DNA of 64,000 nucleotides, taken from contig DATADL010000250.1 of the NCBI GenBank assembly GCA_036258555.1, positions 8,037-72,036 of the forward strand. Reading direction: 5' to 3'. This DNA is from JALZEG01 sp036258555. GTDB lineage: Bacteria; Actinomycetota; CADDZG01; WHSQ01. Position 1 is the stretch's first letter; each line of letters starts with the position of its first letter. The position numbers and the translations under genes were made by a program. This document shows, piece by piece, positions 16,831-26,392 of the stretch. A model generated the notes under the pieces. That model was not told the DNA's origin, made no database searches, and was given only the letters and a program-made list of their open reading frames with translations.

Positions 16831-16862
16831 ACTAACGGGTATTAGCGGACTATCGCGTTAGT
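16831..16862. promoter_or_regulatory. inverted repeat upstream of the CGNR gene
   Basis: ACTAACG (16831-16837) and CGTTAGT (16856-16862) form a perfect inverted repeat with an 18-nt spacer. On the minus strand the spacer contains TAATAC, a possible -10 element. It probably marks the promoter/operator of the CGNR-tag operon. Confidence 0.5.
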
Positions 16863-16947
16863 CGCTGCGGCCTGTCAAGAAACGACGACGGTCGCCGTCG
16901 GGCCCGCGTTGCAGGACCGCGGCCCCCGCCGCCTAACCACCCGTCCC

Positions 16948-17766
16948 ATGAAGAGACTCTGCGCCGTCCTCGCCCTCGCCTGTGTCGCCCTCGCCGGGCT
17001 CCCCGGCACCGCCCTCGCCGACCACGACGACGGCATCTACGAGATCCCGACGAGGGACTTCTGGGACAAGACCAAGCTCACGGTCCTCGTCGTCCCGCCC
17101 GAGCACGGCCAGCTCTACAACGCCTACGGCCCCCTCGCCGGCGGGAACCCCGAGGAGGTCACCCCGTTCGAGAACAGCTACATCCGTGCGATGGAGGACT
17201 CGATCGAGGAGTGGCGCAACGGCGTGAGGAAGTTCGGGTCGGCGCTCCTCCGGAAGAAGCTGAAGTTCCCGACCTACGTCCTCGGCCGCGACGACGTGCC
17301 GCCGGAGGTCCTGCAGAACCCCGACATCCTCGTCGTGACCGACGAGAACAAGGGGCCCGTCCTCGGGTTCGCCTATTACAGCAAGCCGTGCATCGTGAAC
17401 AACTCGCGCATGTTCACGCGGAGCTTCACCTACGCCGACATGTTCAACGTCATGGGCCAGGAGTTCGGCCACTGCCTCGGGCTCGGCCACGTCGGCAGCC
17501 AGGGCGGCGTCGAGCCGACCTCGTCCCAGAAGCACCCCGAGCACGACGTCATGAACGGGTTCTACGCGGACCCGATCGGCGGCGAGGGCGTCCACCTCCA
17601 CTGCGTGAGCACCCTCGACGTGGCGGCGCTCGACTGGACGTTCAAGAAGGCGTCGGGCAGCGACAAGAACAAGACGATCTACATGCTGGTCGACGACTAC
17701 GAGACCACCTGCGGCGGCGACGGTCGCGTGTCCCCGCAGGACAGGTCGGAGCGCTTCGTCTTCTAG
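16948..17766 (+). CDS. secreted metzincin-like protein with altered zinc motif
   Basis: 272 aa. A signal peptide ends in ALA at residue 24. The metzincin site reads GQEFGHCLGLGHVG: Gln171-Glu172-xx-His175-xx-Gly-xx-His181, so the first zinc-binding His of HExxHxxGxxH is Gln. A Met-turn candidate DVMNGFY follows. Four later Cys may form disulfides. With two of the three His ligands the protein may bind zinc poorly or be a pseudo-enzyme. CAG is one base from a His codon, so a base error is possible. Predicted extracellular. It is convergent with the subtilase gene, 3 nt apart. Confidence 0.75.
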   Translation: MKRLCAVLALACVALAGLPGTALADHDDGIYEIPTRDFWDKTKLTVLVVPPEHGQLYNAYGPLAGGNPEEVTPFENSYIRAMEDSIEEWRNGVRKFGSALLRKKLKFPTYVLGRDDVPPEVLQNPDILVVTDENKGPVLGFAYYSKPCIVNNSRMFTRSFTYADMFNVMGQEFGHCLGLGHVGSQGGVEPTSSQKHPEHDVMNGFYADPIGGEGVHLHCVSTLDVAALDWTFKKASGSDKNKTIYMLVDDYETTCGGDGRVSPQDRSERFVF

Positions 17767-17769
17767 CTC

Positions 17770-19230
17770 TCAGGGGCAGTCGCCGGCGGGCGCCGGCTCG
17801 GCGAGCTCGTTCGCGCCGAAGACCACGCCGCGCAGCTGCTGGTCGGCCTCGTACTGCGCGTCGGCGAGCGGGCGCTCCGGCATCTCCGCCTCACCCCGCA
17901 GCACCTCGTATCCCGCCGCGACCGAGTGCTCGTTGATCCCGCCGTACCCGAGCACCGAGTACGCGTCGGCGGCGGCGGGCATCGTCTTCCAGGCGACCGG
18001 CGTCGTCGTGCAGCCCACGCAGAACGGGTTGCCGCCGGGGCCGTACTCCACGTAGTCCGGGGGCCGCGGCTCCCCTGCCCAATGGACGTCACCGTCGTCG
18101 CGGCCCTCCGACGGTAGGCCCTCCGCGGTGTGGAGGAAGACGTCTCTCAGCTCCTCGAGCGTGAACGCACCGTCGGCGAGCGGGCCCTTGGCCACGACCC
18201 CCTCGCGCCCGCACGCGACGAGGCCGTCGCGCACCCCGGTGAAGTCCGATCGCAGCAGCCGCCGCGCCTCGGCCACGAGCGCGGCCGCGCCTCCCGCCGC
18301 ATACGGAGACGCCGCGCTCGTGCAGCACGCGATCGGGTCGGGCCTCATCTCTTCGACCGACCGCGCGATCGCGGTCATGCCCGCGTACGCGTCGGCGACG
18401 ACGTGCGGCGGCGACCCCGACCACAACGTCGCCTTCCCGTTGTCGTGGCCGCCGACGAGCACCACGCCCGGCGGCGCCGTCGAGAGGAGGTAAGTCGGCG
18501 TGGGGGCCGCTCCGGCGAGATACGCCGTCCCGTTGCCCGAGGCCGCGAGCGTCAGCATCTTGGCCGCGGCGGCGGAGAAGGCCTCGGTGGTCGCGCCCGG
18601 GACCGGCGGCGGGACGAGGTTGATCCACGAGTTGGACTGGACGTCGATCCACCCTTGCTCGGCGGCCCACTCGACGCTGCGAGCACCCAGCCCCTCGATG
18701 GCGACGATCCGCGCCGTCGGAGCGAGCGAGCTCGGCGACCCTGCCGCACGCGAGGCGGTCATCGTGCCGTGCCCGTGGTCGTCCAGGATGTTGTGCTCGG
18801 CGCAGTCCTCCTGGAGGTAGGCGGCCGCCGGCGGCACCTGGATGGGCGACTCGCAGCTCGTGCCGCCGTCGCCGAACGAGATCGCGCCGGCGATCCGGGT
18901 CCCCGGGATCCAGTACAGCTTGCCGGGCTTCACCGCCCGCCACACCGCCTCGTCGCGCTCGAACGCCTCGTCGTACGGCGCCCCGAGCGTGAGCTTCAGC
19001 GCCTCGGCGTCCTCGGGGAACCCCGGGAGGTAGGTCGACGGGTGCCGCCGCGCCAGCGGGGACGTGTCGCGGAACGCGGGGCTGTAGGGGTTGATCCCCG
19101 TGTCGATGAGCGCCACGACGGCCTGCGGCGTGCGGGGGCGTGCGGCGGCCTTCGCGGCCCCCGGCGCGCCCAGCGCTCCGCCGACGAGAGCGAGGCACAG
19201 CGTGGGTGCGGCGACTCGCGAGGTCTTCAC
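17770..19230 (-). CDS. secreted subtilisin-like (S8) serine protease
   Basis: 486 aa with a signal peptide (about 1-29). Catalytic triad: Asp43 in VALIDTGI, His154 in DDHGHGTMTAS, Ser305 in CTSAASPYAAGG; oxyanion Asn233 in AASGNG. The usual GTSxAxP is CTSAASP. A Cys-containing insertion (residues 124-146) and a C-terminal extension (about 345-486) with CVGC may be disulfide-linked. There is no obvious inhibitor-type propeptide before Asp43. It lies 42 nt downstream of a lipoprotein gene on the same strand. Confidence 0.9.
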   Translation of the reverse strand: MKTSRVAAPTLCLALVGGALGAPGAAKAAARPRTPQAVVALIDTGINPYSPAFRDTSPLARRHPSTYLPGFPEDAEALKLTLGAPYDEAFERDEAVWRAVKPGKLYWIPGTRIAGAISFGDGGTSCESPIQVPPAAAYLQEDCAEHNILDDHGHGTMTASRAAGSPSSLAPTARIVAIEGLGARSVEWAAEQGWIDVQSNSWINLVPPPVPGATTEAFSAAAAKMLTLAASGNGTAYLAGAAPTPTYLLSTAPPGVVLVGGHDNGKATLWSGSPPHVVADAYAGMTAIARSVEEMRPDPIACCTSAASPYAAGGAAALVAEARRLLRSDFTGVRDGLVACGREGVVAKGPLADGAFTLEELRDVFLHTAEGLPSEGRDDGDVHWAGEPRPPDYVEYGPGGNPFCVGCTTTPVAWKTMPAAADAYSVLGYGGINEHSVAAGYEVLRGEAEMPERPLADAQYEADQQLRGVVFGANELAEPAPAGDCP

Positions 19231-19272
19231 CCCGGATGTCTTCGGCGCTGGAGGGCCGGGGACCTTCCGCGG

Positions 19273-19905
19273 CTAGCAGCCGGAGTCGCGCGGCGGCGCC
19301 TCGCGGAGCGCCAGCTCCATCGCCCGGGCGAGGCGCAGGAGCTTGAAGCCCTCGAACGACCCGGAGAGACCGTACGTGCCCGTGTGTCCGTGCGGCCTTA
19401 CCGGCCACACGAGCAGGCTGGAGCGATCGTAGGTCCACAGGAGCGCGGGCTCCCCCAGCACCTTCGTCGGGACCGCGGTGTCGCGGCCCCCGCATCCGTC
19501 CGGCGACGCGTACCCGTAGTAGATCCACAGGTCGTTGCGCCGGCTGACGAGCCTGAGCGATCCGACCATCCGACCGCCCCGGCGTCGCCAGTCGAGATGG
19601 CGCGGGTCCGCGAGCCATCCGCGGTAGCTCCTGATCCCCGCGAGCCGGTCGCGCGGGAGGACCACCGGGAAGTCGATGCGGCGCGCGAGCCGCTCGACCG
19701 CCACGCGGACCGGCACGTAGTGCGGCTCCCGCCAGCCCCGCCGCGGCTCCGGTGTGGGGGCAGGGGTCTCCTCCGGCGCAGCCGACGCCATCGCGTCCGG
19801 GGAGGCCGTCGCCCGCGCCCGGGTCACGTCGGCTCCTCTGCCCGGCGAGCAGCCGGCCAGGAGAAGGGCCCCCGCGGCGAGCATCGCAATCCGTCGCACG
19901 CCCAT
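19273..19905 (-). CDS. secreted lipoprotein, unknown function
   Basis: 210 aa. LLAGC at residues 15-19 is a clear lipobox, followed by a Thr/Ala/Pro-rich linker to about residue 55. The globular part (residues 60-210) is Arg/Trp-rich with a Cys pair in PDGCGG and the terminal DSGC. Family not recognised. It is transcribed toward the subtilase gene 42 nt away and could be its anchor or regulator, but no evidence shows this. Confidence 0.7.
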   Translation of the reverse strand: MGVRRIAMLAAGALLLAGCSPGRGADVTRARATASPDAMASAAPEETPAPTPEPRRGWREPHYVPVRVAVERLARRIDFPVVLPRDRLAGIRSYRGWLADPRHLDWRRRGGRMVGSLRLVSRRNDLWIYYGYASPDGCGGRDTAVPTKVLGEPALLWTYDRSSLLVWPVRPHGHTGTYGLSGSFEGFKLLRLARAMELALREAPPRDSGC

Positions 19906-19986
19906 CAGACGCCGCGACCCGCGCCGGCGTTCTCCCGCAAGGGCGCGAGACTGGCGTCTCGTCGTCGGACCGAGTGGGGGGTCGCC

Positions 19987-21024
19987 ATGCGGCGTTGGGT
20001 CGTAGGGATCGTGCTGTCGTCCGCGTTCGGAGGCCTGTGGGGTCCGCAGGCAACGGCCCTCCAGCCGCAAGGCGAGATCGCCCAGGACCGTATCGAGTAC
20101 GGCGAGCTCCCGAGCGTCGCCGTCGCCGCCGCGGGTCGCATGTGGGTGCTCGACCGGTGGGGAGAGGCGATCGCCGAGATCGACCCCGCGACGAACGAGG
20201 TCGTGGGAGAGATCGACCTCGCCGAGCTCGGCCTCCGGAGCGCGTGGGACCTCGTCACCGTACGCGGCTCGCTGTGGATCTCGGCCGGACGGCACCGGTA
20301 CGTCGAGCTCGATCCCGCCACGGGCGAGATCGCGTCGGACGTGCGCCGGCGGCGCAGCTCGAGTGAGCTCCAGGCAGCGCGCGGATCGCTCTGGCTCACG
20401 GAGAGCACCAGGCGCAAGGTGTGGTTGGTGCGGATGGACCCGCGCTCCGGCAAGACGGTCGCGCGCTTCAGGCTCGGCCGGACGAACACGCACGCGGGCA
20501 AGGTCGTCGCCTTCGACGGCTCGATATGGGCCCTGCGGGAGCACGGCCGGCACGTCGCCGGCACCGGCCCCAGCCCGACGTTCTACGTCACCGCGTCGCT
20601 GTGGAGGATCGACCCGCGCTCGAACGAGATCGTCGACAAGATGCCGCTCGGGTCGACGTATACGCGCGGCCCCGTGAACCCCGTCATCGGCGACATCGCG
20701 GTCGCGGACGGCGGGCTGTGGATGTCGCGCGTCCACGAGCGCCGCCTCGTCCTCGTCAACCCGCGCACGGGCCGCGTCCGCGACGTGCAGCCCGTGGCGG
20801 AGTTCCGTCTCCCCTGGGAGATCGAGGTCCTCGGCGAAGACGTCTGGGTGGGCGAGCTGAACGAGACGCGCATCGCCAGGGTCGAGCCTGCGACCGACGG
20901 CCGGACGTTCGTCGACGTCGACGCGCCGACGTCTTACATCGCGGCCGGGTTCGGATCGGTGTGGGCGCCGGTCGCGTCCGGGCCCGAGCCGCGCGGCGAG
21001 GTCGTCCGGCTGACCCCGAGGTAG
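19987..21024 (+). CDS. secreted beta-propeller protein (NHL/YVTN-like)
   Basis: 345 aa with a signal peptide (about 1-27) followed by about six repeats of a beta-propeller unit, each containing G-x-LW-x and IDP-x-(T/S)-x-E/G (for example WVLDRWGEAIAEIDPATNEV, SLWRIDPRSNEIVD). Resembles the virginiamycin B lyase/YncE propellers; no catalytic residues can be assigned. ATG 19987 is divergent from the lipoprotein gene across an 81-base gap. Confidence 0.8.
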   Translation: MRRWVVGIVLSSAFGGLWGPQATALQPQGEIAQDRIEYGELPSVAVAAAGRMWVLDRWGEAIAEIDPATNEVVGEIDLAELGLRSAWDLVTVRGSLWISAGRHRYVELDPATGEIASDVRRRRSSSELQAARGSLWLTESTRRKVWLVRMDPRSGKTVARFRLGRTNTHAGKVVAFDGSIWALREHGRHVAGTGPSPTFYVTASLWRIDPRSNEIVDKMPLGSTYTRGPVNPVIGDIAVADGGLWMSRVHERRLVLVNPRTGRVRDVQPVAEFRLPWEIEVLGEDVWVGELNETRIARVEPATDGRTFVDVDAPTSYIAAGFGSVWAPVASGPEPRGEVVRLTPR

Positions 21025-21037
21025 TACGCCGGCGGCG

Positions 21038-21247
21038 TCAGGCTTCGACGAGCTCCGGCGAGTAGCCGGCGCCCGCAACGGCGCGCAGCAGCTCTTCGCC
21101 CGAGGTCGTGCCGTCGTGTCGGACGACGAGCGTCTTCGACTCGAGGTCGAGCGCCGCCTCCTTCACGCCGCCGACGTTCCCCACGGCGCGTTCGACGGTC
21201 TGCTTGCAGTGGCCGCACGTGGCGTCCGGCACCCGTAGGGTCGTCAT
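21038..21247 (-). CDS. copZ: copper chaperone, HMA domain
   Basis: 69 aa, one heavy-metal-associated domain with the metal-binding motif CGHC at residues 11-14. Known role: carries Cu(I) in the cytoplasm to the export ATPase or to CsoR. ATG 21247 lies 8 nt after the csoR stop, forming a csoR-copZ operon divergent from the copper ATPase. Confidence 0.93.
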   Translation of the reverse strand: MTTLRVPDATCGHCKQTVERAVGNVGGVKEAALDLESKTLVVRHDGTTSGEELLRAVAGAGYSPELVEA

Positions 21248-21255
21248 GTCCCCTC

Positions 21256-21525
21256 CTATGACTTCACGAGCCGCTCGATCGCGGCGGTGGCCTCGCGGAC
21301 CATGTCCTTGCCTTCCTCGGTCCCTTGCGTCACGCAGTGCCTGATGTGCTGGTCGAGCAATCCGACGGCGACCTTCTTCAGCGCATTCGACGCCGCCGTG
21401 ATCTGCGTGAGTATGTCGATGCAGTACTCGTCCTCGGCGACCATCCGCTGGAGCCCGCGCACCTGCCCCTCGATCCTCCTCAGACGAGCGAGCACGTCGT
21501 CCTTGTCGGCGTAGTAACCCCTCAT
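21256..21525 (-). CDS. csoR: copper-sensing repressor CsoR
   Basis: 89 aa, all-helical DUF156/CsoR fold. The Cu(I) ligands are present: Cys35 (EYCIDILTQ), His60 and Cys64 (HIRHC). Known role: binds DNA without copper and releases it on Cu(I) binding. I chose ATG 21525 because AAAGGAG lies 8 nt upstream; the longer reading would start inside the promoter. It probably represses itself, copZ and the divergent ATPase through the box at about 21563-21579. Confidence 0.95.
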   Translation of the reverse strand: MRGYYADKDDVLARLRRIEGQVRGLQRMVAEDEYCIDILTQITAASNALKKVAVGLLDQHIRHCVTQGTEEGKDMVREATAAIERLVKS

Positions 21526-21551
21526 CGGCGAGCTCCTTTCGTGGCGGGGGC

Positions 21552-21589
21552 TTGACACCTATATACCCTAGGGGGGTATGGTTGGTCAA
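21552..21589. promoter_or_regulatory. interleaved divergent promoters with CsoR box
   Basis: Plus strand: TTGACA (21552-21557), 19-nt spacer, TATGGT (21577-21582) for the ATPase. Minus strand: TTGACC (21589-21584), 18-nt spacer, TATATA (21565-21560) for csoR. The near-palindrome ATACCC-TAG-GGGGGTAT (21563-21579) fits known CsoR operators and sits inside both spacers, so one bound repressor would block both promoters. Confidence 0.8.
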
Positions 21590-21610
21590 GCCCGCCGAGA
21601 GGAGATCGCG

Positions 21611-23668
<2,058 letters not shown>

Positions 23669-23683
<15 letters not shown>

Positions 23684-24100
23684 CCCGCTGGCGTATGCGA
23701 GCGCCCTCGGGAGCTCGTCGTGCGCGAGCGCGACTATGCGCGTCGCGCCCTCGATCTCGGCGAGCGTGTAGACCGCGTGGAAGTCGTAGACGTCGGCCCC
23801 GCTCGCGTCCCGCAGCTGCCAGTGGACGACCGCGTGCTCGACCCGCGGCGAGACCTCGATCGAGCGCGCGGCGAGCATCTGCGCCGTCGTGACGCCGACG
23901 TCCCCGTAGAAGGAGACCAGCCGCGCGATCTCCTCGCGCCACTCGTCCGGTCCGGCGATCGACGACAGGCCGACCGGCTCGCCGTCGCTCGTCATGTGCA
24001 GGGGGAAGCTGAAGTGCCCCGCGACGTCGCCGGGGTCCATCCGCTCGAAGGCGGAGAGGTACGACTCGAAGAACGCGGAGGCGCGGGGCGACAGGTCCAC
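23669..24100 (-). CDS. NTF2/SnoaL-like protein
   Basis: 143 aa, predicted cone-shaped NTF2 fold: an N-terminal helix (FFESYLSAFERMDPGDVAGHF) then curved strands ending in HAVYTLAEIEGATRIVALAHDE. No catalytic residues can be assigned. GTG 24100. Its 3' end overlaps the convergent ATPase gene by 15 nt. Confidence 0.75.
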
Positions 24101-24113
24101 GACGACACCCTAC

Positions 24114-24203
24114 CGACCCGCTCTGTTCCCGCGTCCCGCCGAGGCGACCCGCTCTGTTCCCGCGTCCCGCCGAGGCGACCCGCTTGTCCCCCGCGTCCCG
24201 CGA
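24114..24203. repeat. 31-bp tandem repeat, 2.9 copies
   Basis: Two identical 31-nt units at 24114-24144 and 24145-24175 (beginning CGACCCGCTCTGTTCCCGCG) and a third diverged unit at 24176-24203. They fill the gap between the NTF2-like start and the terminator, so they are in the upstream region of that gene. Function unknown; the copy number could vary. Confidence 0.85.
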
Positions 24204-24231
24204 ACGGGCCCCCGCCGGAGCGGGGGCCCGT
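24204..24231 (-). terminator. perfect 12-bp terminator hairpin
   Basis: ACGGGCCCCCGC (24204-24215) pairs perfectly with GCGGGGGCCCGT (24220-24231) around CGGA. It lies 24 nt past the stop codon of the DUF2339 gene and is very stable. No long T-run follows on either strand. Confidence 0.75.
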
Positions 24232-24254
24232 CTTGCGGGCGAAGCGCGACTGCG

Positions 24255-25892
24255 CTACGCAGGCGACCTGTCCTCGACGATCAGGTCCCTGAACCGGTGG
24301 TACATCACGGAGCACGCGAGGAAGATGCCCCCGAGCCCGATGAACACGATCGTCCGGTACAGGGTGTCGAGCATCCAGACGTCGTGCAGCAGGAGCTTGC
24401 CGGCCGTCACGCCGAAGACCCCGAGGGCGAGGAAGCGCGCGCCCGCTATGCGCGCGGCGATGCCGACCGCGAGCAGCACCGCCGCGTAGACGCCCCAGAT
24501 GCCGTTCAGCGTGAAGTGCAGCGACTGGGACGCGCGTGCGCCGGCGCCGGGGCCGAAGTACGCGACGGCCTCGAGGCTTAGCCACAGCAGCGTCATCGTC
24601 GACGCGACCACCGCGGCCGCTCCCCCGAGCAGGCGCTCGTCCTCGGAGACGTTCCGCAGGCCGTACGAGGCGACGTACAACGACGCGACGTGGACGGCGA
24701 ACGCGGCCGACTCACGCGAGAGCAGGATCCGCTCCGGGTCGTAGAACCCCGGGTCGGAGAAGAGCCCGACGAGGTAGACGAGCGAGAGGCCGAGCAGGAC
24801 GTAGGCCGGGAGCCGCGCCGCCGTGAGCGTCGTGCGATCCGCTACGACGATCATGCAGGCCGCGAGCGCCGCCCACGCGGCGGGCACCGCGAACGGGTCG
24901 ATCTGCACGGGGACCCACACGGCGGCGAGCATCGCCGCCGACGCCAGCGCGGCCCCCGCGACGGGATCGTCGGCGTTGCGGCCGCGGACGATCAGCCCCG
25001 CGACGAGGTTTACGCCGGCGGCGACGAGGATCACCGGACCGCGTAGCTCGTCCGAGCTCGCCCACGGGATCGTGCCCTCCTCGGTCAGCAACGCCATCGC
25101 CGTGAGCACGTAGATCCCGCAGTTGGCGAGCAACAGGAAGAGCTCCGACGCCGCCGACCGCTCGTTCGAGCCCACCCGGCGCGCGACCGCGAGAGCGGAG
25201 AACACGGAGAAGTAGACGGTGGCGTAGGCGAGCACCAGGCCCGTCTGCGGCTCCTCGCCGGAAAGGTCCGCGAGCATCGACGACGCCGCGCCTCCCAGCA
25301 GGAGGAACCCCCACGTCGCGACGAACGCCACGTGGTCGAGGAGGCGCCACCCGCGCACGTAGGCGAGACCCAGGACGACGCAGTCGAGCACGAGGACGTA
25401 CCCGAAGAGCGCAGAGGGACGTTCGAAGCCCTCACCGATCAGCAGCGCGTTGCCGAACCCTCCGACGGTCGAGAGGACGGCGAGCGCGCGGGAGTCGTAT
25501 CTGAGCGCGAGATATCCGCCGCCGGCCGCGACGGCCGTGAGCGCGGCGAACGCTTCGAGGCCGCTGATCAGCTCGTAGAGCTGGAAGGCGCTCCAGATGG
25601 TGAGATACAGGAGGGCGACCCCTCCCCCGCTGACCGCTTGCGCGAGGCGCGGCCATCCGCGCGCCTGCGACCACTCACCCCAGGTCACGAGCGCGAGCCC
25701 CGCGGCGATGCCGAGGAGGACCCGCAGGCCCGGGCCGATGATCCCTTCGTCCACGCCGTACTTGAACCCGAACCCCGCGCCGATCAAGAGCGCGAGCGCG
25801 CCGAGGCGCGCGAACCACGCGCCGAGGACGTTCGCCTCGACCTCGGAGTCGTGCGGATCGAACCTCGGGTCGAGGTCGTGTGTCGCAGCCAT
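24255..25892 (-). CDS. DUF2339 multi-pass membrane protein
   Basis: 545 aa with about 14 hydrophobic helices after a short acidic N-terminus (VEANVLGAWFARLGALALLIGAG is the family opening). DUF2339 proteins are usually 500-900 aa; this is a short form without the long N-terminal linker. Function in the family is not established. ATG 25892 is preceded by AGGAGGTAACC. It is followed by a strong hairpin at 24204-24231. Confidence 0.85.
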   Translation of the reverse strand: MAATHDLDPRFDPHDSEVEANVLGAWFARLGALALLIGAGFGFKYGVDEGIIGPGLRVLLGIAAGLALVTWGEWSQARGWPRLAQAVSGGGVALLYLTIWSAFQLYELISGLEAFAALTAVAAGGGYLALRYDSRALAVLSTVGGFGNALLIGEGFERPSALFGYVLVLDCVVLGLAYVRGWRLLDHVAFVATWGFLLLGGAASSMLADLSGEEPQTGLVLAYATVYFSVFSALAVARRVGSNERSAASELFLLLANCGIYVLTAMALLTEEGTIPWASSDELRGPVILVAAGVNLVAGLIVRGRNADDPVAGAALASAAMLAAVWVPVQIDPFAVPAAWAALAACMIVVADRTTLTAARLPAYVLLGLSLVYLVGLFSDPGFYDPERILLSRESAAFAVHVASLYVASYGLRNVSEDERLLGGAAAVVASTMTLLWLSLEAVAYFGPGAGARASQSLHFTLNGIWGVYAAVLLAVGIAARIAGARFLALGVFGVTAGKLLLHDVWMLDTLYRTIVFIGLGGIFLACSVMYHRFRDLIVEDRSPA

Positions 25893-26022
25893 CGGTTACC
25901 TCCTGTGCCTCAGGGGACGTGTCGTCTCACCTTCGGCGAGGGGGCTGCGACGATCTATCGGACGTCGTCACCGAATCGGGGGCAGGAACTCCTCAAACCG
26001 ACCTGGGCACTTCAGGCAAAGA

Positions 26023-26054
26023 AGAAGGCGCAGGGGACATCCCCTGCGCCTTCT
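26023..26054 (-). terminator. perfect 15-bp hairpin after the small Cys-rich peptide gene
   Basis: AGAAGGCGCAGGGGA (26023-26037) pairs perfectly with 26040-26054; the nominal loop is 2 nt, so the closing pair probably opens. It starts 13 nt past the peptide stop codon on the minus strand and is followed there by CTTT. A dedicated terminator supports a real, separately transcribed small gene. Confidence 0.8.
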
Positions 26055-26067
26055 GCACGACCGTCTG

Positions 26068-26229
26068 CTAGAGGCACTTCCCGGTGAGGTAGCACCACTG
26101 GTTCATGACCTCCTGACACGTCTCGGCGAACTTGCCGTGGCAGTTCGCGGAGGCGGGCGAGGCCGTGATCGTGAGGGCCGCGACGAGACCCACCAGGAGC
26201 GTCGCGACGCGCATGCGGTTCCTCTTCAT
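26068..26229 (-). CDS. small secreted four-cysteine peptide
   Basis: 53 aa from ATG 26229 with AAAGGA upstream. Residues 1-28 are a clear signal peptide ending SPASA. The predicted 25-residue mature part starts NCHGKF and ends GKCL, with Cys at mature positions 2, 10, 18 and 24 (spacing 7-7-5), consistent with two disulfides. It is followed by a perfect terminator hairpin, so it is a single-gene unit. Family not recognised: it could be a toxin or bacteriocin-like peptide, a secreted structural peptide or a signal; none is shown. Confidence 0.75.
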   Translation of the reverse strand: MKRNRMRVATLLVGLVAALTITASPASANCHGKFAETCQEVMNQWCYLTGKCL

Positions 26230-26306
26230 GACCGTGTCCTTTCGTCCTTGCCTGCGAGCTCGACCGAAGGGGCTTTCTAGGCCGGTAGCCGGTCTCCTTC
26301 CCGGCC

Positions 26307-26331
26307 CCGCCGCTCCCCCGGCGGATCTTTT
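26307..26331 (+). terminator. GC hairpin with T-tract upstream of the 490-aa gene
   Basis: CCGCCG (26307-26312) pairs with CGGCGG (26319-26324), followed by ATCTTTT: a classic intrinsic-terminator shape on the plus strand. No plus-strand gene ends just upstream, so it may be an attenuator in the leader of the gene that starts at about 26393. Confidence 0.5.
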
Positions 26332-26392
26332 CGCGTTTGACCGCTGCAGGGCGCGTTGCGATGCTCGTCTGCTCGCGAGACCAGTGGGAGGG

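Noticed and set aside
24114..24203. Short direct repeats considered as a CRISPR array.
   Set aside because: The units are directly abutting with no spacers and there are no cas genes.
26132..26392. An N-terminal extension of the 490-aa protein back to 26132.
   Set aside because: It would cover the antisense Cys-rich peptide gene, its ribosome site and the terminator-like hairpin at 26307-26331, and the extension has low-complexity shadow composition.
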